A stretch of DNA of 64,000 nt, from assembly GCA_024138015.1 (NCBI GenBank), contig JAMXBB010000010.1, positions 83,861,958 through 83,925,957 of the forward strand. The letters are read 5' to 3'. The notes beneath the pieces were generated by a model that made no database searches, had not been told where the DNA came from, and saw nothing but the letters and a program-made list of their open reading frames with translations. This document shows, piece after piece, positions 46,490 to 58,049 of the stretch (positions are counted from its first letter, which is position 1; the number at the start of each line of letters is the position of its first letter). The DNA comes from Lumnitzera littorea. Lineage: Eukaryota > Streptophyta > Magnoliopsida > Myrtales > Combretaceae. The position numbers and the translations under genes were made by a program.

Positions 46490-49400
46490 CTCCAAGACTT
46501 TAGAAGTCTAACGGTAACAATTTTGCATTTGTTTGATAATTATTTATAATATAGTTATTACATACTATTTAGGAGCCCCATACTCGATGAATAGGAATCG
46601 AGCGGGTAAATTTTAGTATATTGGTGCAACTAACCTAATTAACGTAAAAACTTATGTATAGGCTCGAGATTTTAATCGAAGAAGTTCCATAAGTTCAAAA
46701 TTTAAAAATATGATAAAATATTAAAAATATAGCTAAAATAGTAAGAAATTACTATATTGTTATTATATTATTGCATACGTGTGACATAAATTTTGAAAAT
46801 TAACAAACACTTAGATATATATTATAAAAGACATTAAATAATATACAAAAGACATATATATACATTGCGTATAATTATTATATAAATATATATCCATAAT
46901 TATTATAAATATTTGAAATTAATTATAATTCACTCAATAAATTAGTAACAAAATAAAAAAAAATGGTAAGAAATTTTTAGACAACTAGAAAATAGGTATA
47001 AGAGACACGGCATGGAATTTGAGAATGCATAGGATAGGAAATTACATTTGTGATACCTAACCATATTCAAATACACTTGCTAATGGGAAGAAATAAAGTT
47101 TAGATATTTCTTATTTTAGGATAAATTTGGAAGTGGAAAATATAGAGAGAGAGAGTGAAGAACAAAAATTTAGAAATTAGTAAGTAAATTTAGGAATTTA
47201 CAAGTATACGAGGAAGATGAGTAACTAGAAGTGAAACTAAGTGTTAGCTTAAAGGAGTAGTCGGCGGTAGTTTAGGTTGACACACCTTCCCCTTCCCCTC
47301 CCTACGGTGGCTGAAGCTTGGGTTCCCGATAAGTTACTAAATTTTTTCGGTTTTGTAAAAAATTAGGAAAAAATAGCAAACGATCACAAAAAATTATGAA
47401 ATTTGGTTTCTCCATGTATTTTTGCATGAGAAATTCAAATATTTAACCAAATTTTCAAAATTTTGAGTGTAGATATGGGGTTCTTAAGAAAAACATTTTG
47501 CATACCAAATTTTAAACAAATAATTGAAAGACCAATTGATGTAGTTTCGACTTGAAATTTTGTGATTACACTCTTAAGATATTGAATTTTGATATTAAGT
47601 AGTTGGATTGTAAAAATCATGTTGTCAAATTTTGGAGAAAAATTCGTTTTCATCAAAACAGTGTGCTAGATAAGTATTTGCTAAAAGGGCCTTATTATTC
47701 TTTGTGAAATTATAATAGGACTTATGATTATTACTTTATAACAATTTGAAGTGGATTATTATGAGTTAAGAAATAATTATTTCTAAGTGAAAAGTTGGTA
47801 TTTGGTGAATTTAAAATTAAATCTCTAAGTTACTATATAAGTATAAATGAGTATTTAGTATATTGGAAGTTAGTGTATATAATTAAAGTTCTTAGTGGAT
47901 ATTTGTTGATATTATAGAGTGTGGAAATTCTGGAAATGCAAGGTAAGTTTGTGTATGAGTTAAATAGAAAGTTATGGTAATAGTCGAAGAGTTAAAAACT
48001 ATGTCAGAAAGAAGATTAAAATGTATTTTAAGAGTGAATAACTTTATGCTAAAAATGGTTTTTGGGTCAGAAAGTAATCGATACTGGAACTTTATAATTA
48101 TATTGGAGTTAAAATGTAAGTCGAGAACTTATTAAGTAAAAACTTAACTTAAGATAATGGTTCAGAACTTTAGTCAAAACCTATGTCAAGCTAACTAAAA
48201 ATTAGATAAATAACTAAAGAACCTACTTGTATCATAATGTAAACTTACTTAATAATGAAAATATGTTCATATTTCATATGTGAATTTAAAACTGATGTCA
48301 TGTATTATTTTCTAGGAATTATTAACGAGGATCATAAATGCGATGTATAGAAGCAAGTGGCATTACATCCAGGTAAGTTAGGATCGATGCTTAATAGCAT
48401 ATTAAAGTATCACATCTGAATACTTAGAGGAGTAAGAGTGCTTATTTGTGGTTATGGTTAGATTGTTTGTATGTATGCTATGTGTATGCTTGGGATACTA
48501 ATTATTGATTGCATAATTGTCAAAATCGCGATTTTATCTATGCAATTCTATGAATTTACGATTTTAGGTGATTTCTTGAAGTTAACTCGGGTGTAGTATT
48601 TTTTTCTATTAAAACTAACATTTTTAATAGAGTTTACATATAAACTCGATAGAAATTTACATTTTTGACCGAATTTACCGATTTTACATATCTAAGTTGA
48701 ATGAACTAAAAAAAAAATTATTAACTATTAAGGCATTACAACATCTTTCCTATCATATTTCAATTTTTTTTTTCTCTTTCTTTTTCTCCCAGTCTCTTAT
48801 TTTATATTTATAGCTTTTATTCAAATTTCAACTCTAATAACAAATTTTACAAAAAAAAACTATATATTTTATTTTATATCATCTCTAACTTAAAACAAGT
48901 TGAAATGTTGGGTTTTCTTTAATTTACAACTTTAAAAAAAATGAGAAAAAGTTTAGTTTTGACTCTATTTATTATTTTTATATACATCTTAAATTATATA
49001 TTAAGTATTTTTATGGAAAAAAATTTTAATTTTTTCATTTCTTTTTTCATCATGTATTTCAAGTTTTAAATAACTACTATAAGTATATTCATAACTTTTT
49101 TAAAGTTATTTTACATAAGTTATAAAAAATTACGTTCTTACGTTTCAATTTTATAGGGCCTATAACGATTTTAGGTAAAATTGTAAGTTTAACAACCTTG
49201 GTTGATTGAGAGTTAAACTCCAAGTGCTGTTTTTTGCTTGAACATATATTATGTCTTGTGTATATGAACTTGGTTGCTCACCGAATAATCTAGACTAATC
49301 TTAAGTTGACTAAACATCTAACCCAATAGGGATAATGATTAGATTGTCAAACTAAATATTGACACATTTGTTAAGGATAATAGAAATAGTCATTTTTTCA

Positions 49401-50205
49401 CCCTTAGTTGAACTAAGTGACAGGAGAGGGAGTCGCGGCAAGGTTAGGATCCGTGGTTTGAATATTGTCTAAGGAAGAAGATGCTCTCTATTGTATAAGC
49501 TCAAATTTAGTTTAATAGTGTTATGTTGAAACTCCTCGGAATCAAAGTTAAAGTAAAAGAAATTACTCTAACTTCACAATGAACTAATTAAACATTGTAA
49601 GATGCTATATCATTTATTTGCTACATTTGCATTTAACTAATGATTGAACAACCATGTTTGTAATGTATTCTTACAACTTCGTCTCTTTTTACTAGGTTAG
49701 TTGAGCTCATATATTTATAGATTATTTTGCAGGTGTCCAATAGTACTAGAAGATGCCTTGTTACAGTAGTCTATAGGTCAATTTCAGCAAATTGAGAGTG
49801 AAGTGAAGAAGTTTAATAAATGAAATGAAGCTTAAGTCTCTTTTGTTTTTCCTTGTGGGTGGATTATAAGGTCTTCTTGGGAGGCTTTATAGTCTTCATT
49901 GGCTAGCCGTTATATACTTATGTAATGTAGATCTACTATGGAATATAAATTTTCTGTTGAAAACTTTGGACTCTTAATGTACCTAAGATTATGTAATAAA
50001 CCGATCTATCTATAACTAATAGAAAATGTATAATGTAAAATGTTACTCCACAAGTTTTATATACTACAAGTGCCCATCTAACTCCATCCGACTACTTTCA
50101 AGTTGGTTGAGTCATCGTTTTCCTTATGTGAACTATATCTATATTACACGGTAAGACTGTTACGACTTATCGAGTTTGAAGCGTAATATTGTCTTAATGA
50201 GAATT
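46490..50205 (+). mobile_element. Second member of the large LTR family
   Basis: Its last ~1 kb parallels 11080-11950: both have 'ctctctattg(c/t)ataagctca', 'gttgagctcat' or 'gttgtgctcac', 'gcaggtgt' or 'gtaggtgt', and 'cttatgtgaactatatcta' or 'cttatgtgaactgtatcta' followed by 'ttacacggta'. The middle (about 47260-47400) has the same mixed, gene-leader-like composition as 9260-9420. The left edge is not resolved and the element includes the inverted-repeat insertion at 48517-49195. An open frame at 47435-47656 has no recognisable feature. Confidence 0.55.
48517..49195 (+). mobile_element. Terminal-inverted-repeat element, copy B (679 bp)
   Basis: Begins TTGTCAAAATCGCGATTTTA and ends with the complement of TTGTTAAACTTACAATTTTA. 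It is the reverse-oriented partner of copy A (41863-42572), sharing for example 'ctaagttgaatg(a/g)actaaa' and 'catgtatttcaagttttaaa' (inverse in copy A). Non-coding. It lies inside the LTR-like repeat. Confidence 0.7.
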
Positions 50206-51047
50206 CAATATTACTTGATGTATTAGGATTATTTTAAAAAAACTTTATGGAGTAGGTTGCAATAAAAAAGAAAATAATAATAAAAAATGAAAATTTAAAA
50301 TTGATTGTGAAAACCTAGTAACTATTTAAACTTTTCGTATAAATTTTGAAAAGTTGTTTGACAATTGTCTCTCAAAATTAATTATATTTTAATAAAATAT
50401 CATGTTTTATATGACATGTCATATGTCATATGATGTAAACATTACATGGCGCATCATGTTTACACCATGCAGCATTGAAAGTGTTAACTACTCGTATTTT
50501 GCTTTTCATGCAAGTGAGTTGACCAATTACACGTCGAGTATTCTTTTGTCCAAAAGACCACCTCATCTAGCAAAGTGGAGGTAGTATCAACAGTCGTGGA
50601 ATGTCTAATTCGACAATAAGGGCGTTTGATTTGTACTACCATCCAGAACAACGACAGCAAAGCACAGCATAAGAACCATACAACACAAGTATGTTTGCGT
50701 CATGTTTGGTGCATTAAGTATGACAAAAATTTTCTTGTAGTATATGTTGTTATCCACATATATTATAGTAAGCAAAAATTTTGACAAATATATAATTTAT
50801 GTTATACAATATTTGTCTTCATGATATTTTTACTATTTCAACATTGTTGTTGCTATCATCATTATTACCATTATAATACCTCCATCATTATTGACTCATT
50901 AGCACAAACGAAGAACTGTTGTGGTAGTAGTGACTATAGAACCATGCATTAGTTTATTAGTAATTGCAATGTTGATGATATGATAGTGACTAGATGAAGA
51001 TGACGATAACAATAATGGTGTAGCATAGTGAACAAGCTAGTAATGTA
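50206..51047. other. Unassigned AT-rich DNA with trinucleotide-like text
   Basis: No gene. From about 50830 it becomes rich in 'attattacc', 'gatgatga' and 'aataatgg' words, a decayed trinucleotide repeat that continues at 51886. Confidence 0.5.
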
Positions 51048-51055
51048 GCAACAGT

Positions 51056-51885
51056 TAGAGGTGAGTAACGAGCCAACTCGGTCCTAAACTAACCTAGAAT
51101 TATCGTTTCATGAGCTTGGCCATGATTGAATTGCAATTAACTCATAGGGGGGTGGTTTCGAGCTAGTTCGGCCCTTGAATTGTTTTTTTTTTTTTAATAT
51201 TTAATATTTTATTAATTTTTTAAATACATTAACAATTTCTAATATATTCAATTTTTTTATTAATTTCTTTTTTTAAATATATTAACAATTTCTAATATAT
51301 TCAATTTTTATTAATTTTTTTTAAATACATTAATAATTTTTAATAATGTTATCTCCTTTTTTTTTTAAAGTATACTAATTCATTAATAATTTTTAACTTT
51401 TTTATTAATTTTTGACTTAATGTGATTCCAACTTTTCTATTTTTTTCTCTCAAATTTTATTTTTTTTTCTTATATTCAAGTCCTTAACATTTGACAAGTT
51501 TTAAAAAAAAACTTACATTAACTAAAATTAAATTTTTCATTTATTCTTAACATATAATTAACTTATGACTAGTTATTTATCATTAGTTTAATGATATTAT
51601 TTTTAAAAAATTATCCTTTACTATTATAAATAAAATAGTTTTAACATGTAATGATTTATTAGATATTATCTAATTATTTTTTTTCGACTTAGTGTTCTTT
51701 CTTTTTCTTTTTTCTTTTTTAAAGGGATGAACTGACCAGACCAACTCTTCGATTCAATGGCAGACCACCTTACCGGTTTGCAACCAGCTGATTTGAACGA
51801 TTTGACTTGACTTCTTACGAGCCGAACCGATTCGTTGACCCGCCGACTCGGTTCACAATTCGAAACCAACTCTTGCCTACGTCTA
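51056..51885. mobile_element. Non-autonomous hAT-type element (830 bp)
   Basis: Flanked by gcaacagt (51048-51055) and gcaacaat (51886-51893), an 8-bp target duplication with one change. The ends are imperfect inverted repeats: TAGAGGTGAGTAACGAG on the left and, read inward from the right, TAGACGTAGGCAAGAG. The 8-bp duplication and TAGRGGTG-type ends point to the hAT superfamily. The middle is AT-rich without any transposase. The right side has a GC-richer stretch with repeated 'ccgactcgg' and 'gaaccga' words. Confidence 0.75.
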
Positions 51886-51893
51886 GCAACAAT

Positions 51894-52200
51894 TGCCATA
51901 ATAAAGGTAGTTTGGTTATGACAATAATGATGATATAGTGTATTATTGGCATTGGTAATGCATGAGGTTTTTGAGGTGATATTGACAGTGGCCAAAGTGG
52001 TACAATGGTGGAGGGTATGGCCAATGGTGGTATCATAGCGATAGTAATATGGTAAGGATGGTGGTAATATGGTGCTAGTGTTGTGTTGATGGTAATAGCT
52101 ATTACTGAAGTAATGGTGGAAACAATAGTCATGGCAACTATGGTAACAATGGTGGTAATAATAAAGTTGAGGTGAAAGCAATGGTGGTAATAGTATTGAT
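51894..52200. repeat. Decayed trinucleotide repeat (GGT/AAT-rich)
   Basis: Dense in 'aatggtggtaat' and 'gatggtaata' words. It gives overlapping open frames on the minus strand made mostly of His, Tyr, Thr and Ile, which I treat as by-products of the repeat. Confidence 0.8.
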
Positions 52201-53363
52201 GGTTAGATGATAGTTGAAAAGAAATGTTAATTTAAGGTTATTGGGGATTTTATTTGGCACATCTCAAAATTTTTATATTATCAAATGGAAGGGATACGAA
52301 TTTAAAGATTCAACATGCAGTATATTGGGAGTTTTGTCTACTACTAAGCTAATTTTGTAATCCAAACATACTACAATAGGTTCTTGCCTAGTCTAGTACT
52401 TTTAAAATATTGTAAATCAAATGCTATTTAAGTGTAGTTTGCAAAAAAAATAAAATAAAATAACTTGAGTAAAATAACTAAAGTTAGCAACATAAGGACG
52501 CTTACTTTTTTAGTCTAATAATAATGATAATAATGAGCTGAAAGTTTAGATTAAAACATACTTTGATAAGTTCAAAGGATATTTTAGCACTAGAATTAAA
52601 GTATAAGGCAATTATTTGCAACATTTGAAAATTAGTTGTTAAGTTATCAAATTGCAATTTGCAATATTTAAAAATTCATGCAATAAATTAACACCTAAAT
52701 CAAAGTTTAAGTAATTATTCGCATTATACCAAAAGTTTTATCATAATACCCCTCCAAAATTACAACACCCTCCAAACTTTTGATGACTCGTCACAACTTG
52801 AAACAACCTTTCCCGAAAAGTGTAAGTAGTCAGCAGATAAAGTAGGAAAGATTCCAAGAGTACCGACAAAATGTTTTCATGCGAAAGATAGCAGAAGAAA
52901 GGTAATAGAGGCAACCAAAAGAGCTCTGAAACTGCATTATGGAAGCCCCACCAAAGACTTACAATGAAAAGAAATGGAAAAAGTTGCTCGGTTTTCCTCC
53001 ACTTTTAGCCACTCAGAAGTTCATGAAAGTAGAAAGAAACTTGGGTTCATTTAGATTGTGAAGTTAGTGCTCTTGCTCATGCTGCTTATCCTCACCAGTG
53101 CACTTACTCATGGAGGCCATTTGATAAGTAGGGCACGGATTTCTGTAAATGAAGGTCTCCTTGATCTAATGATTCCCAAATGTGTAGAGCACGCTTCTTC
53201 ACTAACCCATGATTAGAGAAATACATATAATTTAGAGATGCCAAAAGACTAACATAGTTGTGAATTTAGATTTCATTGAGAGCATGAATAAATAACAAGT
53301 GTCACAGAGAAAGTTAATAATCGCTTACTATTAGCTTAAACCTCTTTCTTGGAAAAAAATTAG
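52201..53363. other. Intergenic DNA downstream of the kinase gene
   Basis: No gene supported. The 3' untranslated part of the kinase should lie in the last few hundred bases (toward 53050), but I could not place a clear poly(A) signal. A minus-strand stretch at about 53235-53085 is less AT-rich and open for about 45 codons; it could be untranslated sequence or an exon remnant. Confidence 0.4.
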
Positions 53364-55304
53364 TTAGAAAAACTCAAAATCTAAGTAAGGACCGGAAGAT
53401 CTATCTGAATCTGAAGCTACCTTCTCACTCTGCCTCACCGATGACTTGAATGGATGGCTTAAAAAGGAAAGGTCTATTGGTTTTGGGATTTCAGGGGGGT
53501 GTGTGGTTCGAATAAGAGCCCAATTAACACTTTCGAAGAATGGATGCTGTTTGATTTCTGCAGCACCTCGCTTGAATCCTAGTCTCTTCTGAGGGTCCTT
53601 TGTAAGCAGGCCCCGGATCAAGTCCTTGGCGGCAAAACTAATGGAAGAACCTTCAGGAAATTTTAGAGACTGACCAACTACATTAAATAAAGTCTCTCGA
53701 TTTCCATTTCCTTTAAATGGTGTCCTACCGTGCAGCAACTCATACAAAAATATACCAAAGGTCCACCAGTCCACTGAGCTACCATGGCCGTCCCCTTTAA
53801 TAATTTCAGGAGCTAAATATTCATGTGTACCAACGAATGACATGGAGCGTGCAGTAGTTGGCTCAGCAATTAGCTGAGGAAGCGAATCTGAACTTGTGAA
53901 ATTAATTTTCTCATTCTTCACCTTTGTTGTCTTGGCATTGAAGAAACGGGGTTTAAAGCAAGAAGGTTGTAAGCAAGAAGGCTCAACACATGCGGGTAAT
54001 TTGCAAGCCGGGTCAATGCAGGAAGGTTCAATGCAATATGCAGAGATCCTACAGGCCATCTCTGAACTGGACTGGACTAGAGTAGGACTGACAGAACATC
54101 TCAATGACAAATCAAAGTCGGAGAGCATTATATGTCCATCATCTCTCACCAATACATTCTCTGGCTTCAAGTCCCTGTATACCACACCCATCATGTGCAG
54201 GTATTCAAGAGCAAGAAGAACTTGGGCAGCATAGAACCTACAAAAGCAGAAACCATGTTATGATTAATCACCAAAGTTGCCACGGAAGCAGGCCTAGGAT
54301 TGCTACCTCCCGTAAGGACTAAGATGTCAACAGATCTAACAAAATATAGTTCAATCTCCATGGCAAGAGAGGGAAACAAATAACTATTGGAGTGTGTAAC
54401 ACAGATTCGACTTCAAGATTCTTCAAACAGTGACAAGCCAAGATAGAAAGTAACATCGCTTATAACAGATGCAGAGAAAACAAATTGCAATCAAATTTGA
54501 CACAAGATACCTATATCATTTAGTCACATAATTGTCTAAATAGCAAAAATCAAATGAATTAGGCCGCTCACAACACAAGTAAGAACTACAACAAAAGCTC
54601 AATAATACGGACCTTGCTGCTGGCTCTGTGAAATGTTTCCCTGGTTGGCGTTGCCTTAGGGTGTGGAGATCCCCACCACTACAAAACTCCATCAACAAAC
54701 ATGAGAACTTCTCGGTCTCGAAATGTGAGTACAAAGTTGGCAAAAATGGATGATCCAATAATCCTAAAATTTCTCTCTCGGTCTGAGCTCTCATTAACTT
54801 TTTCCTTCCTGCCAACATTCCCTTATCCATCACTTTCATTGCAAATAAACATCCCATACCTCTAAGCTCAGCTAAATACACACTGCCTATGTCTCCACAA
54901 CCCAACTTCTTCAACAGTCTAAAATGCCCCAAACCCAAGTCCCCATCTTTAGCCTTAACACATTGTATTGCATCCCATCTAATGTCATTCCCCTTATGCG
55001 GTTTCGATGGGCAAAAACTCCGGAAACTTGACAATTCACTAGCATTAAAACTATTTGATTGGCTAACATAACTTAAACTACCGCTACTTTTGTCACTATC
55101 CTCACAATCTGCCACTACACATCTACTACTCTTATTAAAATTACTAGTACCGTTACTTATTTTGCTAGTGACACTATGATCTGAACCAGATACGGTACTA
55201 CTACATAAACTGATACTGACACTATGGTTTAGACTAACGTCCTGAAGGGTGTTTGAAACTGAATCGACTTCGGTGTTTTCGCAACACTGTGATGGTTTAT
55301 TCAT
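53364..55304 (-). CDS. D6PKL: AGC-VIII serine/threonine protein kinase, D6PK-like
   Basis: Two exons (55304-54613 and 54237-53364) encode 521 residues. Residues 1-105 are Ser/Asn-rich and probably disordered. The kinase domain starts near 128: Gly loop GCGDIGSV (135-142), Lys157, Glu176, YRDLKPEN (251-258) and DFD (271-273), the DFG variant that marks plant AGC-VIII kinases. An insertion of roughly 90 residues with a Cys/Pro run (about 299-330) separates DFD from SMSFVGTHEYLAPE (362-375). The C-terminus ends LDFEFF, a PDK1-docking FxxF motif. The family acts at the plasma membrane; D6PK members phosphorylate PIN auxin carriers. Closest text match by memory is D6PK (HKxND start, LGCGDIG); relatives such as PAX or KIPK are not excluded. 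The start has A at -3 and an in-frame TAA 18 bases upstream. All catalytic residues are intact. Confidence 0.93.
54238..54612 (-). other. Intron of the kinase gene (375 bp, phase 2)
   Basis: Donor AG|GTCCGT at 54612 and acceptor TTTGTAG|G at 54238. Joining them keeps the frame through an Arg codon between EPAA and FYAAQ, where AGC kinases have unbroken helix sequence. An intron at this place is common in the plant AGC-VIII group. Confidence 0.9.
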
Positions 55305-55830
55305 GGTGTAAAGAGCTGTTTACAGAGTGTTTGATGAAATGTCTGGGAGAAGGATTTGTTTTGTTATGAGGGGCTAAATGCGCGGTCAAGATTCAATATG
55401 GGGTCTGTACGAGGTGGTCAAAGGGAGAAGAGCGAGACAGACGCGGGCGCGAAGTGCGTATATTTAAGAATTTATCTGTAGGGAATCAAAAACAGTGCAT
55501 GGAGAGAGAGAGAGAGAGTAAAACGGCATTCAAATTTGAAATGTGAATTATGGTTAGAGACCCAATGAGCTATTTTCTTACTGTATCCCAGAAATGTTAC
55601 AACTTGGAGACAAAAACTCAGAGAGAGAGAGAGAGAGAGATTGGAGTTACGAGGAGGACAATGCTATTTAGATTTTCCAAGGAAATGCATATAAAAATAT
55701 GACAGTAGCCAATACCGTTACTTTGGTCATGAAATAGGACTGTACTGTGGAATTGTATTCGTCTGCTGGAGGAAGTGAGAGATTGTTTGACAGGAAAATT
55801 TATATAAAAACCGATCTATAAGTATGTTTG
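55305..55830 (-). promoter_or_regulatory. Upstream region of the kinase gene with CT/GA repeats
   Basis: On the coding strand two CT microsatellites lie upstream of the start (55502-55518 and 55621-55640 as GA on the plus strand). Such pyrimidine tracts are frequent in plant 5' untranslated regions and core promoters. Possible TATA-like words on the minus strand are TTAAATATAC near 55455-55465 and TTTTTATATAAAT near 55800-55811. Which is used cannot be told. Confidence 0.45.
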
Positions 55831-57997
55831 CGTCGCTTTTATATCTTTTAGCAATAATTATTGTTTTATCACGTATCGATAGAATATATATTACGTGTTG
55901 AATTGTTTATGGTGCGATGCATATAGACTCGAGCCATGTACGATTTATGTAGTCCCTGTTGATTGTACAGTGTAGTTTTAATGTGCGTTTAGTTTAGTTT
56001 AGTTTTGTCCCCATGAACGGAAGCTGATCATATCTTACGATAGAGTGCATGAGAGAGAGAGAGAACTAGATGGATTATTTTACTAACTCTTTTAAAAAAT
56101 AAGTTTTTTTTTTAGAATAATTCAACATAACAGATAATTAAATGTTTATTTTTCAAAAAAATAAACTAGAAAACCATCTACTATTTGTTTTTGGACAATT
56201 TAAAGAAAAACAAATTACATGGTCAAGTAACTTGTATAAATTAAGTGGGTTAATTTATTCTGTCCTAATCTATTGAAAAATAATAGTTGATAAATTAACT
56301 AGGTCGATTTGATTTACTCTAACTTCTTAAGTTGAATGAAATAGTTGATCCATCGAATCTATTTATTATATAGATTAAAAAATTGATTATAACACTATTT
56401 TCGATAAATTAAACAAGTTTGACTCAAATACATAGCTCTATATTTGAATGAAGGGTTGAAATGAAAATGCTCGGAACTTGGAAGTGTGGAAATTATCTAT
56501 ATGCTTGGATAGGGTACCTATTTTTGGACCTATGTTTAAAGTGGATGGACACCCAATAATTTAGGATATATAGATTCAACATTTAGACATTCAGATGTAT
56601 ATTATATAAACCTATAGCCACATGTAGAACCTTTCGGACAAAAGAATCATTATATATGCATATTCTTGCCTTTTCTTTTAGTAGACAGAGCATGTAAGTG
56701 ACTTCTTTTCGCGCTAGAGCAATAAATTTTTATTCCAGGAGAACACATGTACACAGACAATCAAGCTTGACAAACTGAAAAGTTGATTCGGAGACCCGAT
56801 CGAAAGTTATGCCAAATATAATGTCACCGGTCCGGAACTTACTGCTTTTACTAAATAAAATTTTCTCTAAAGAGATACGAAAGATCTTGAAAAAACTAAC
56901 GCAAAAGGATAATGGGAGATCACCCAAAACCATACACGACCATCTTCATCACCTACCCCAAATAACTAGGCACAACATCAGCAAAAATAATCCCAAAATC
57001 ACCTTACGTGAAATTATGTTTTGTTTAGATTGGTTAGAAATCGTGTTTTTAAACAGTCGTGGTGTTAAAATCATGTATTTAACATACGATTTCAATGAAG
57101 TTTATTGGGTATATAAAATTTTGGGAGAAGTTTAGTGTCCAAGTTTAGATTCAGATGGTGTGATTATATGAAATCGAAGAATTTCTGCAATGCTTTAGAG
57201 CTTATGGTTTTTGTAACCATTAACGGTGCCTTATGTGTCAAGCATATAAAATTGCTGGTACACGCAAGAGTTCCTAGTGTTTCCTTCCCTGTTTTTACCT
57301 GTCAAGCTTAAACTATCAGCTAGCAAAGATCTAGTATAGCGATGGATTTCGCGTTTAGTCAAGTAGAATCATATATATGTGAAGTGTAACCAAAATTTTG
57401 CTCGTGCTATCACCATTTTGTATGTGTAGACCTCCTGGTAATGCTACTATTCCCGCAACCTTGGATATATTTAGTAAACAATATTCTCTTGTTTCTGCTT
57501 TTTCCGGGTGTATAAATTGGAGGTTGGGTCGCTTAATCTGAGCCATGGCTTCTTTTGTTTCAGGCCGGGCTTCCACTTAATACATGCGCGTATTCCTTTG
57601 ATGTTCTTGAGGTATGAATTACCATTATGAGCAACTCCTGTGTACCTGAGACCTTTCTCAGTTAGGATTATAGTTTCTAATGTCATAGGATACCTTAGTT
57701 GAAGAAGTGAAAAATACTAAAATGAAAAAGAAAAGAAAGATAAAAAGGAAAAACAAGAAAAGAAAGGCTCTTATGCTATCTTTTTTCACAAGTTTTTCGC
57801 CCATAGAAATGAAACTTATAACATTGTAGATGAAGGAAGACGTTAAGTGTAAACTAATGAAGAAGAAAAGATGCTAAAGTACATGAACCTGAACCACAAA
57901 AATTAACAAAATAAAAATGATTCTGAATATATTTAAGCATGCCTTGTGTTGCATAGTATTGCACCTAAGCATGCTTGTTGGGGATCAAGAAGACTTA
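55831..57997. other. Intergenic DNA without supported genes
   Basis: A GA tract at about 56051-56064. Open frames of 67-108 codons at 56730-57135 and 57355-57686 lie on both strands and overlap each other; none carries a recognisable motif. The stretch 56740-57010 and the overlapping minus frames at 57355-57686 are less AT-rich than their surroundings and could be old coding remnants. Confidence 0.4.
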
Positions 57998-58049
57998 AAA
58001 CCCTAAATTGAATAACTAGGAACAAACCCTAAATTGAATAACTAGGAAA
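57998..58049 (+). repeat. 26-bp tandem duplication
   Basis: The unit starting aaaccctaaattgaataact occurs twice head to tail (57998-58023 and 58024-58049), differing only in the last base. Two perfect-length copies suggest a recent slippage event. Confidence 0.9.

Noticed and set aside
51666..52181. 171-codon minus-strand open frame rich in His, Tyr and Thr, overlapping another open frame
   Set aside because: It is a translation of the GGT/AAT-rich repeat and crosses the hAT element edge; no domain and two overlapping frames are equally open.
53085..53235. Short open minus-strand reading downstream of the kinase stop, less AT-rich
   Set aside because: No start, no splice partner and no recognised domain; could be 3' untranslated sequence.
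53896..54322. Plus-strand open frames opposite the second kinase exon
   Set aside because: They are shadows of the conserved kinase coding strand, including the Cys/Pro-rich insertion read backwards.
57355..57686. Two overlapping minus-strand frames of 71-73 codons
   Set aside because: Overlap in different frames, no motif; a very old coding remnant is possible but not supported.
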